A stretch of 6,177 bases of DNA from NCBI GenBank assembly GCA_028708105.1, contig JAQVZR010000119.1, forward strand, positions 1 to 6,177. Direction: 5' to 3'. Shown here piece after piece: positions 1 through 6,176 of the stretch (position 1 is its first letter; each line of letters begins with the position of its first letter). Position numbers and translations under genes: made by a program. Origin of the DNA: Desulfoplanes sp. (GTDB lineage Bacteria; Desulfobacterota; Desulfovibrionia; Desulfovibrionales; Desulfomicrobiaceae). The notes beneath the pieces are model-generated. The model ran no database searches and was not told the DNA's origin. It worked only from the letters and a program-made list of their open reading frames with translations.

Positions 1-1
1 G

Positions 2-142
2 CCCGATTTGATGTTTGGGAATCGTGAAGAAGCGGACGGGACGCCCTCGCTCCCGGCACATCGTTATTCCGCCGGCAGGGGTGACTCTGGTTGGTCGCCC
101 GGATACGGCACGGTTGTTGTCATTATGCAACCCTATAGATAA
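2..142 (+). CDS. possible C-terminal end of an unidentified gene (partial at left edge)
   Basis: An open frame enters from the left edge and stops at TAA 140-142, giving about 46 residues ending in VVVIMQPYR. I do not recognise it. Codon third positions are moderately GC-rich, compatible with coding but not decisive. The opposite strand is also open here: a minus-strand frame with ATG at 61-59, preceded by a weak GGA, reads MCRERGRPVRFF and runs off the left edge. At most one of the two is likely real, and this window cannot decide between them. Confidence 0.22.
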   Translation, partial: PDLMFGNREEADGTPSLPAHRYSAGRGDSGWSPGYGTVVVIMQPYR

Positions 143-185
143 CGTTCCAACAGAGCCGGTACGCCCCTACCAAAGATTTCGTAGC

Positions 186-201
186 GAATAGTTATTTTTC
201 A
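186..201 (+). promoter_or_regulatory. auxiliary operator-like site upstream of the arsR-type gene
   Basis: GAATAGTTAT at 186-195 is an exact copy of the core of the main operator (263-272), followed by TTTTCA as a degraded right arm. It lies about 77 bp upstream of the main copy. It could be a second repressor site, allowing looping or serving a divergent gene to the left, or a chance copy in AT-rich DNA. Confidence 0.35.
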
Positions 202-234
202 GTGAATCCTGCCCCCGACCTGCCCCGCCCCATC

Positions 235-263
235 TTGACAAATATCTTCTTCCTGAATAGTTG
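235..263 (+). promoter_or_regulatory. candidate sigma-70 promoter of the metal-efflux operon
   Basis: A perfect -35 hexamer TTGACA sits at 235-240, about 60 bp before the repressor start. At a 17-bp spacing the -10 would be TAGTTG (258-263), a poor match, so the -10 is uncertain. Its position on top of the first operator half-sites fits a repressor that blocks RNA polymerase. Confidence 0.45.
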
Positions 264-291
264 AATAGTTATTCATATGTTCACCTATTCA
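254..291. promoter_or_regulatory. nested ArsR/SmtB-type operator
   Basis: Four related half-sites are packed in 38 bp: a direct repeat TGAATAGT at 254-261 and 262-269, then TATTCA at 270-275 and CTATTCA at 285-291. The inner pair forms the perfect 6-2-6 dyad TGAATA-GT-TATTCA (262-275). The outer pair TGAATAG/CTATTCA (254-260/285-291) is also perfect. TGAA/TTCA arms around a 2-bp centre are the known form of SmtB-family operators. The last half-site ends at 291, where the Shine-Dalgarno begins, so binding would block the promoter and the start of the message. Confidence 0.75.
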
Positions 292-301
292 AGGATATCC
301 T

Positions 302-679
302 ATGCCCCCCACATCCAACACCAAATGTTTCCACCCCGAGGCCATCTCCAAGGCGCACGCCTGTATGCCTGATTCCGACCAGATCAGGCGGGTCGCCTCC
401 CTGTTCGCCACCCTTGGCGATCCCACCCGGCTGGGGCTGCTGCTGGCCCTGCAAAAGGGCGAACTCTGCGTCTGCGATCTGTCCAGCATCCTGGCAATGA
501 CCATGTCGGCCATTTCCCACCAGTTGCGCATCCTGCGCCACCAGGGATTGATTGCTTCCCGGAAGGAAGGACGCATGGTTATGTATCAGTTGGCTGATGA
601 CCACGTCCAAAGGCTGCTGGCCCTGGCCGTGGAACATGGGACCATCTGCGCACCCAAACTCTCCAGGGGAGAAAAATGA
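302..679 (+). CDS. ArsR/SmtB-family metal-sensing transcriptional repressor
   Basis: A 125-residue cytoplasmic winged-helix repressor of usual family length. The core runs from about residue 27 to 112: the LGDPTRL helix (38-44), the ELCVCDL motif (54-60), the recognition helix around SAISHQLRILR (69-79) and the wing RKEGRMVMYQL (87-97). Cys56 and Cys58, with Cys9 and Cys21 in the N-terminal arm, match the CadC-type alpha-3N site for soft metals. Asp99, His101 and His112 keep the D-x-H-x10-H spacing of the alpha-5 zinc site, although the usual following Glu is Ile115. The start is set by AAGGA at 291-295, 6 nt before ATG. The stop overlaps the permease start (ATGA, 676-679), implying translational coupling. 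The operator just upstream suggests autoregulation. The likely inducer is Cd, Zn, Pb or a related ion, or As/Sb; which one is inference. Family assignment is secure. Confidence 0.93.
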   Translation: MPPTSNTKCFHPEAISKAHACMPDSDQIRRVASLFATLGDPTRLGLLLALQKGELCVCDLSSILAMTMSAISHQLRILRHQGLIASRKEGRMVMYQLADDHVQRLLALAVEHGTICAPKLSRGEK

Positions 680-1740
680 TCATACTCATGGACGTACTCA
701 AAGCAGCTCTGGACATTTTTCTGGAATCGGCACTGTATATGCTTTTCGGCTTTTTTATGGCCGGGCTTTTGCGGGCCTTTGTACCCACCACCCTGGTCCA
801 ACGCCATCTGGGAAAAAACAAGGCCATAAATGTTATCAAAGCGGCGATCTTCGGCATCCCTTTGCCGCTGTGCAGCTGCGGTGTGATCCCGGCCGCCGCA
901 GGTTTGAGGCGGCAAGGAGCCAGCAAGGGGGCCACGGCATCTTTTCTCATCTCCACTCCGGAAACAGGTGTGGACTCCATTATGGTCACCTACGCCCTGC
1001 TTGACCCTATCATGACGCTGCTGCGTCCCCTGGCCGCTTTTGTCACCGCCGTTGTCACGGGTTTGGGCATCAATGCTCTAGACGACAAAACCCCGGTTAA
1101 TCCGGTGCCCCCGTTGATCCCTTTCGGAGAAATCCGCCCTTCCATCTGGAAACGGTTCCTTCAGGGGCAATGGTTTGCTTTTGACGATATCCTCGGGGAC
1201 GTAGGCGGGTCCTTCATGATCGGCGTTCTGATTGCAGGAGTAATTACCGCGTTTATTTCCCCGGATCTCGTAACCGCCTATCTCGGCACAGGGATAGTGC
1301 CCCTGCTGATCATGGTTGTTGTGGCCGCCCCCTTATACGTCTGTGCCACGGCCTCAACGCCTGTTGTCGCCGCCTTGGCCCTTAAGGGCATTTCTCCTGG
1401 AGCAGCCCTGGTTTTTCTCCTGGCCGGGCCGGCCACCAACGCAGCTTCATTGGCGGTTGTGGCCAAAATGCTTGGCAAACGCTCTGCAGCTCTTTATTTG
1501 ACAAGTATTATTATCGTGGCCTTGCTTTTTGGTCTGGGTGCTGATCATCTTTATGTGATGCTTGGTTTAAATCCCATGGCATGGATCACCCACAGCCAGA
1601 ATACTGGTCAGTCGTGGACCAACATAGCTGCGGGCAGTGTTCTATTTCTGCTCATAGCCCGGGTTTGGATACAAAAATTTCGTGTGGCCCACAAAACGGG
1701 TTGCGCATGCAGCCACGAAGACGGGTGCAAAAAATGTTGA
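676..1740 (+). CDS. SO_0444/YraQ-type (DUF318) heavy-metal efflux permease
   Basis: A 354-residue inner-membrane permease with about eight to ten hydrophobic segments in two homologous halves. Family hallmarks are the PLPLCSCGVIPAAAGLRRQG stretch (62-81; Cys66/Cys68), SFLISTPETGVDS (89-101), and in the second half APLYVCATASTP and LLAGPATNAAS. These are typical of the SO_0444 Cu/Zn efflux group, related to the ArsP/YraQ permeases. The cytosolic-looking C-terminus is a metal-ligand tail: Cys343, Cys345, His347, Cys351 and Cys354 in the last 12 residues. ATG 676 is chosen because GGGGAG lies at 666-671 and the start overlaps the repressor stop by 4 nt; the next Met codon (688) is too far from that site. 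Being co-transcribed with the metal sensor, it probably exports the ion that the sensor detects. The substrate is not readable from sequence. The TGA stop is in frame with the DUF1566 gene downstream, with no further stop between them. Confidence 0.92.
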   Translation: MIILMDVLKAALDIFLESALYMLFGFFMAGLLRAFVPTTLVQRHLGKNKAINVIKAAIFGIPLPLCSCGVIPAAAGLRRQGASKGATASFLISTPETGVDSIMVTYALLDPIMTLLRPLAAFVTAVVTGLGINALDDKTPVNPVPPLIPFGEIRPSIWKRFLQGQWFAFDDILGDVGGSFMIGVLIAGVITAFISPDLVTAYLGTGIVPLLIMVVVAAPLYVCATASTPVVAALALKGISPGAALVFLLAGPATNAASLAVVAKMLGKRSAALYLTSIIIVALLFGLGADHLYVMLGLNPMAWITHSQNTGQSWTNIAAGSVLFLLIARVWIQKFRVAHKTGCACSHEDGCKKC

Positions 1741-1875
1741 GCAAGCCAGACCTTCCTTCCTGTCGCGACCCCCAAAACGGCAGGCACGGCTGCAAACGTG
1801 TTCTTCCACCAGGTACCGTCTCTGGCCGGATACGCCGGACCGATCTTTCACCATCCTTCCAACCCAGGCTGCTCC

Positions 1876-2865
1876 ATGAAAAACATTCTTTGGACCGAAC
1901 AGACCCAATGCTTTGATACCCATGGCCATCCCATCCCCTGCCAGGGAAGTGGGCAGGATGCGGAGACATGGTCCGGATTAAAACTCCAAAACCGTTTTAG
2001 CCCTCAAGATCCCGATATGGTTCTCGACCTGGTCACCAACCTGACATGGACCCGTTCGGCCAATTACGGTGCCTTTCCCATGACCTGGATGGAAGCCCTG
2101 GACTTTGTCAAAGACATGAACAGCACCCGTCATCTGGGACACGCGGACTGGCGGCTGCCCAACAGACGGGAACTACGCAGTTTGATCAGCTTCGGAGCCA
2201 GCAAACCGGCGCTTTCCCCTGGACATCTCTTCAACGAGGTCTTCCAAAGCTGGTATTGGACATCGACGACTGCAGCCATTTTTCCTGGCTGTGCATGGTA
2301 TGTGCATTTGGAAGGAGGACGGATGTTCCACGGGAAAAAAGACCAGTATGCTCTGGTCTGGCCCGTCCGGGGCACGGCCCGGCATCTCCCGGAAACAGGA
2401 CAGAAACGCTGTTATGATATCCAAGGTCATCCCATACCCTGCCTACACTCCGGTCAGGATGGGGAACTGCGACACGGAAAAACCTGGCCGAAACCACGAT
2501 TCGTACTCCAGGACAACACGGTTCATGATACCGTGACCGACCTGACTTGGCTCCGTGATGCGGACATGTTCGGCAGGCCCATGACCTGGCAGGAGACTCT
2601 GGATACCGTAGCGGATCTGCACATCCAAGATCGAAAATGGCGGATTGCGACCATCAACGAACTGGAATCTCTCGTTGATGCCTCAGAAGCCAACCCGGCT
2701 CTGCCTGAAGACCATCCCTTCACCCATGTCCGGGAAAGCTACTGGTCATCAACAAACAGTTTTTTCGAACCGGATTGGGCCCATGTCCTCTATCTCAACA
2801 AGGGAGCTGTAGGAGTCGGGTGGAAGGCAAAACCCGAGTTTTATCTCTGGCCTGTGAGCGGATAG
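1876..2865 (+). CDS. tandem DUF1566 (Lcl C-terminal domain) protein
   Basis: A 329-residue protein from ATG 1876, made of two DUF1566 repeats (about 8-166 and 174-329). Each starts with a Cys pair, QCFDTHGHPIPC and RCYDIQGHPIPC, followed by SGQD. Each then has a VT(N/D)LTW strand, PMTW(M/Q)E, a WRLPNRRELRSL or WRIATINELESL motif, YWTST or YWSST, and a closing VWPVRG or LWPVSG. DUF1566 domains are C-type-lectin-like folds, often extracellular or ligand-binding; no enzymatic role is established. No signal peptide or membrane segment is seen. The start is uncertain: GTG 1798 is an in-frame alternative adding 26 residues, and both sites have poor Shine-Dalgarno sequences (only AGG at 1866-1868 before ATG 1876). 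No promoter or terminator separates it from the permease, so it is probably the third gene of the metal operon. Its role there is unknown; the paired cysteines make metal binding conceivable, but that is speculation. Confidence 0.85.
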   Translation: MKNILWTEQTQCFDTHGHPIPCQGSGQDAETWSGLKLQNRFSPQDPDMVLDLVTNLTWTRSANYGAFPMTWMEALDFVKDMNSTRHLGHADWRLPNRRELRSLISFGASKPALSPGHLFNEVFQSWYWTSTTAAIFPGCAWYVHLEGGRMFHGKKDQYALVWPVRGTARHLPETGQKRCYDIQGHPIPCLHSGQDGELRHGKTWPKPRFVLQDNTVHDTVTDLTWLRDADMFGRPMTWQETLDTVADLHIQDRKWRIATINELESLVDASEANPALPEDHPFTHVRESYWSSTNSFFEPDWAHVLYLNKGAVGVGWKAKPEFYLWPVSG

Positions 2866-2925
2866 CGGGCAATTCCGTATGCCGCAACCAGGTACTACGT
2901 GGATACTGCCCGTGAAAAAACCATA

Positions 2926-2966
2926 CTAAAAGGCCCGGAAAGAAAAATTCTTTCCGGGCCTTTTGT
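2926..2966. terminator. bidirectional Rho-independent terminator
   Basis: A perfect 17-bp inverted repeat (2928-2944 and 2948-2964) with an AAA loop. The arms contain AAAAGGCCCGGAAAG and CTTTCCGGGCCTTTT, so both strands end in a T run after a GC-rich stem. It lies 60 nt after the DUF1566 stop and about 65 nt beyond the end of the converging dipeptidase gene, and serves both. Confidence 0.93.
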
Positions 2967-3031
2967 CATCGCACCCTCCGCATGAGCGACAGATACCCTC
3001 ATCGTGGCGTTACCTGTGTGCCGGAGACAGG

Positions 3032-4779
3032 TTACTGCGTTGCACCCGTTGGCGCAGGTTTCTGATACCCGGTCGGTCCCTGGGGCCAGGTTGTTGTTTC
3101 ATACCATGCCTTGGGATATCCAACCTCTTGAGCCATCTTGCCTGGAGCGTTGACAAATCCATCGGCATAGCGCGCAACCATAATCCAAGCAAAATTCCAC
3201 CAGTCTTTGACCACTCTATCGGCCTGATTCTCACAAAAAGCAAAAAGCAGCTCCCGGGCCTTTGCCGGATGCTTGGCATACAGGGCCAACGCCTGTTCAT
3301 CCATGGCCTTGATCCCTTGGATCTCTCCCTGTTCCATTTCATCCTGCTTCTGGATGACATCCTTGATCATATACTCATATTTGACGGCAGCCCAGTTGGC
3401 CACAAAATAGCAGGCCCACCAGGCACTTTTCTGATTAAATTTTGTCGTATCGCAGGTTATGAAAGGAGCTGCAACGCGCAGAGCACCGACGTAGAATGGA
3501 ACATAGCAGGTACTCATGGGCTGGTCCGGACCAAACCAGACAATGCCCCCGATGGGATCAGGCAGCCAGCCACGGGCCTGGCACACATAACTGTACCCGC
3601 AACGAAAAATGGAGATAGACCGTTCCCAGGCTCCCTGACGTTTGATGGAAGGATCACTGGTGTCACCCTTGGGGTCCATCCCGCCGGAATACCTGTAGGG
3701 ACATCCAAAAGGATCAGCAGCCGTGCCCTTGGAAAGATCGAACTCTGTTCCCTGATAATAATCCCGGTACAGACTCATGACGTCACGAACCGCCAGTTTC
3801 GTGTCCGGCTTGATAAACAAGGGGTAGGCCTTGGTGAACCCGTCTTCGACCCACGGGGAGAGCTTCAGAGAAGGTGCCAGACGTGACTGCAGCCGCCAGA
3901 CCCTGCGCAGGGAATAATAGGGGGGTTGTACTCATCTTCACTGACCGTACGCAGCCAGTCCAGCTTGCCGTCTGCAGGCTTCCACCAGCCATGTTTCTGG
4001 GCGATGGAGTAAAGATCTTTGCCAAAAAGCGTATTCGGATCATCGGGACCGATCTCCCTAATACGCAATTCAGTGGAGGCCACAAACACTTCACCGTCAG
4101 GAATCTTTTTGGCCACCCAGAGACCGCCTTTGCCCTCGGGACTGGGAGCCATCTCAATAACCCATCCTTTTTCAGGATCACCAATGGGCAGGGTTTCGCC
4201 GGTACCACAATAGCCATAGGTCTCGATAAGATGCCCGATAAGAAGCACCGCTTCCCGTGCAGTCTTGCACCGTTCGGCAGCCACACGCCCCAGTTCCGAA
4301 CTGTAGAACAGGAGCTTTCCGGACACCGGCTCGGCCTGCACCTTGGCGCCGTCCGTACATTCGCCAAACATGAGCTGATGCTCATTCATGATGGCATAGT
4401 CGCCGTCATAATAGGCGTAAGTATATGCCCACCGGAGGAATGTATCCCAAAGGAATACTCTGAGGTTTTTCAGAATCGATATAGGTTGATCCCCGATCTA
4501 TGCCTACATACCGGGGCTGAGAGTATCCATGGAGGAACTGGGAGCGTTCCCCGATGGAACATGCATCATAATAGACAGGACGCATTTCGCCGGGTTTATG
4601 ATTTGCTGCCGGAACGTATACGAGACGCTGATCGGCAAACAATTCACTATCATCAGAATGGGCCACAAAAACAGATCCGTCCGTGGACGCTCCCTTGGTG
4701 ACCAGCAGGGTTGTACATGCCTGCGCGGCATCTAGTCCTAAAAAAAACATAGCCACGTCATGACAATCACTTTCTTCAT
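3032..4779 (-). pseudogene. frameshifted C69 (U34-type) dipeptidase
   Basis: Three fragments in alternating frames together match one C69 dipeptidase of about 582 residues if three single-base indels are corrected. The N-terminal fragment starts MKKVIVMTWLC at ATG 4779, preceded by GGGAGGAA. It gives a signal peptide ending AAQA before Cys22, the N-terminal nucleophile of this Ntn-hydrolase family, exposed by cleavage (ACTTLLVTKGASTDGS). The middle part carries NEHQLMFGECTDGA and VASTELRIREIGPDDPN. The C-terminal part carries YYSLRRVWRLQ, KLAVRDVMSLYRDYYQGTEF and WERSISIFRCGYSYVCQARG. Breaks: the T8 run (plus-strand A8, 4740-4747) lacks one base; an extra base lies in an ATAT stretch (about 4420-4428); the C6 run (plus-strand G6, 3920-3925) lacks one base. 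Without correction the longest pieces are 4756-4406 (GTG start), 4389-3865 and 3820-3032. An intact enzyme would be exported and hydrolyse dipeptides. Family identity is near certain. Whether this is a true pseudogene or sequencing error is open. Confidence 0.88.
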
Positions 4780-4787
4780 AGTACCCG

Positions 4788-4795
4788 TTCCTCCC
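4788..4795 (-). promoter_or_regulatory. ribosome binding site of the dipeptidase gene
   Basis: GGGAGGAA on the minus strand, 8 nt before ATG 4779. It is the strongest Shine-Dalgarno in the window and fixes the native start at 4779 rather than at GTG 4756. The 4779 frame yields a basic n-region (MKK) and a hydrophobic core that join the AAQA-Cys cleavage site only if the T8 run had one more T. Confidence 0.75.
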
Positions 4796-4913
4796 GGTTG
4801 AACTTCATCCTCAAAAATAATCAAAAATATAAACAAGATAGATATAACTTTTGAGACAATAAATCAAGGTGTAGAATTATCCTGAAGGACCTGCCCGAAT
4901 CGAAGATCAATTA

Positions 4914-4964
4914 CAAAAAACCAACAAGGTCCACAGTGATTGGATCACAGTAAACCTTGTTGGT
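4914..4964 (-). terminator. Rho-independent terminator of panD
   Basis: CCAACAAGGT (4921-4930) and ACCTTGTTGG (4954-4963) form a perfect 10-bp stem. On the minus strand it is followed by a run of six T (4915-4920). The long loop holds a smaller hairpin, GTGAT-TGG-ATCAC (4936-4948). It lies about 30 nt after the panD stop, insulating panD from the dipeptidase gene. Confidence 0.85.
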
Positions 4965-4994
4965 AAAAATCAGATCATATACATTTCCCATTTC

Positions 4995-5378
4995 TCAGCT
5001 CTCTCCGGGCACCTCAACGGACCGCCCCATATCCTTGGGCCGATTGGCTTCATCCACAAAAATCACCCGCGGCGTATGCACACGGGCCTGTTCATCACTC
5101 ATTTCCTGCCAGGAAGCTATGATAACCAGATCGCCTTGGGAAACCAGATGGGCGGCAGCGCCATTGACACAGACAACCCCGCTGCCGGAAGAGCCGGCAA
5201 TGGCATAGGTATGGAGACGCGACCCATTGGTCACGTTCCAGACATCAACAAATTCATTGGGAAAAATATCCGCAAGAGCCATAAGCTCCGGGTCCAGGGT
5301 GATACTCCCTTCATATTCCAGATCCGCACCGGTCACTGTGGCCCGGTGGATTTTTGATTTAAGCATGGTGCGTGTCAT
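4995..5378 (-). CDS. panD: aspartate 1-decarboxylase (pyruvoyl-dependent)
   Basis: A 127-residue cytoplasmic enzyme that decarboxylates L-aspartate to beta-alanine for pantothenate and CoA synthesis. The proenzyme cleaves itself at the Gly24-Ser25 bond in YEGS, and Ser25 becomes the pyruvoyl cofactor. With ATG 5378 as start, Ser25 falls exactly at the family position, as do Lys9, Arg54 and Tyr58 ([14 protein letters not shown], 47-60), Asn72 and the GAAA motif (73-76). These agreements and an AAGAGAA stretch upstream set the start. The frame is open further upstream to 5471, but the extra residues are not family-like. Length is normal for the family. No panB or panC is adjacent, so the gene stands alone, with its own terminator downstream. 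No convincing promoter was found in the AT-rich DNA upstream. The gene looks intact, unlike the dipeptidase gene beside it. Confidence 0.95.
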   Translation of the reverse strand: MTRTMLKSKIHRATVTGADLEYEGSITLDPELMALADIFPNEFVDVWNVTNGSRLHTYAIAGSSGSGVVCVNGAAAHLVSQGDLVIIASWQEMSDEQARVHTPRVIFVDEANRPKDMGRSVEVPGES

Positions 5379-5424
5379 AAGAATGTTCTCTTTTTTTATG
5401 TATGCAAGACGATATATACAATGC

Positions 5425-5532
5425 ATGAAAAAAATATACAGCACAAATGCTACCATTGTTTTCATCGGCATTGTCTGCCTGCTCGGCTATCCACCGGCGT
5501 TACGAGCTGTGCACAAAAAAATGATACCGTGA
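5425..5532 (+). CDS. possible short exported protein or broken start of one
   Basis: A 35-residue ORF starting [20 protein letters not shown], with a basic n-region, a hydrophobic core and ALRA as a possible signal-peptidase site, then a stop. Adding one base to the A7 run (5515-5521) would join it to a frame open to TAA 5829-5831, extending it by about 100 residues rich in His, Arg and Asn. I recognise no family. It has no Shine-Dalgarno and starts only 46 bp from the divergent panD start. It overlaps the minus-strand candidate at 5572-5754, so both cannot be genes. Confidence 0.2.
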   Translation: MKKIYSTNATIVFIGIVCLLGYPPALRAVHKKMIP

Positions 5533-5571
5533 ATGCGCCTAAAAAAATGCAAACGGCATATAAATTGCTTT

Positions 5572-5754
5572 TTAATCTATCCCGCTACGGATTGTATGGC
5601 GTCTACAAACAAGCTCCACCGCAGCATCTAAACCGGTACAGAAATATCCAATATTCATGCATTGAGCACGCGAATAAGCAACTACGCCAGGTACTAAGCC
5701 ATCATGCCCACAGGAGGAGTAGCGCCACCAGGAACCTTCTTCGGTCAGATACAT
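5572..5754 (-). pseudogene. possible FGE-sulfatase/C-type-lectin-fold C-terminal remnant
   Basis: A 60-residue ORF with GSWWRYSS (7-14), an Arg at 29 and NIGYF (34-38), followed by TGLDA. The spacing from GSW to (I)GYF, and the Arg about seven residues before it, resemble the C-terminal core of formylglycine-generating-enzyme-like proteins (GGSW ... R ... IGFR). The usual Arg after GF is missing. There is no Shine-Dalgarno, and no upstream part of such a domain is seen in the three minus-strand frames. If real it is a fragment of a decayed gene. Similarity was judged by eye, and chance is a serious alternative. Confidence 0.22.
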
Positions 5755-6008
5755 ATCTGTTTCAGGAAATGATCAACCCCAATTTTTATAACACTTTTGG
5801 CAAAAAAGCTTCTTTTTGTGCATCGAAATAATACATTTTTGTCATCGGATCAGGGATTGTTTTGGAAATCCCCACAACAGCGGGACTGCTGTTCAACCTG
5901 TCCTTTCATGCACTCCTGGCCCACAGATGAGCTGGAAAACGCACGGCGTTTCAACCGTCATTTTGCATCAAGGCAAAAGCACGAGAACCTCTGCACGAGA
6001 ACGATTTC

Positions 6009-6176
6009 TTACGATTCGTGAAAGGGTAAAGACGGTTGGGGGGAACAAAAACTACGTACATCTCGCTCCCAGTCAGGGAGACATACCGCGCTGAAATCCG
6101 GCATGGCTATTTCGTAGTGGTGCAGATACATCATCTGGTTCTGGACACTGTTTTCCATACCAGGACCGTACAGGGG
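6009..6176 (-). CDS. possible C-terminal end of an unidentified gene (partial at right edge)
   Basis: A minus-strand frame enters from the right edge and ends at TAA 6011-6009, about 55 residues. It contains GPGMENSVQNQMMYLHHYE and ends PSLPFHES. The residue composition looks protein-like and codon third positions are mixed. I recognise no family. It could also begin at the ATG inside this stretch, but no Shine-Dalgarno supports that. Confidence 0.25.
   Translation of the reverse strand, partial: PLYGPGMENSVQNQMMYLHHYEIAMPDFSAVCLPDWERDVRSFCSPQPSLPFHES

Noticed and set aside
281..989. Minus-strand frames opposite the repressor and permease starts
   Set aside because: They are shadows of two strongly supported plus-strand genes and contain no conserved motif.
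1759..1784. Possible SECIS hairpin after the permease TGA
   Set aside because: The 7-bp stem has one G-U pair and the loop (CGACCCCCAAAA) lacks the features expected of a bacterial SECIS; kept only as part of the shared-frame observation.
1734..1916. 60-codon ORF whose ATG overlaps the permease stop
   Set aside because: The overlap suggests coupling, but the product is Pro/Arg-rich without motifs, lacks a Shine-Dalgarno and runs into the DUF1566 coding region in another frame.
2963..3886. 307-residue plus-strand open frame
   Set aside because: It lies antisense to the well-supported C69 dipeptidase, shows no family motifs and has no ribosome site; it is a shadow of the real coding strand.
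3874..4701. 275-residue plus-strand open frame
   Set aside because: Also antisense to the dipeptidase gene; its translation has no recognisable motif.
4841..4867. TTGATT/TATATC promoter-like pair upstream of the dipeptidase gene (minus strand)
   Set aside because: The spacer is only 15 bp, and in such AT-rich DNA similar pairs arise by chance; too weak to list.
5379..5424. Promoter for panD or a divergent gene in the AT-rich gap
   Set aside because: Several TATATA-like boxes occur, but none has an acceptable -35 at 16-18 bp.
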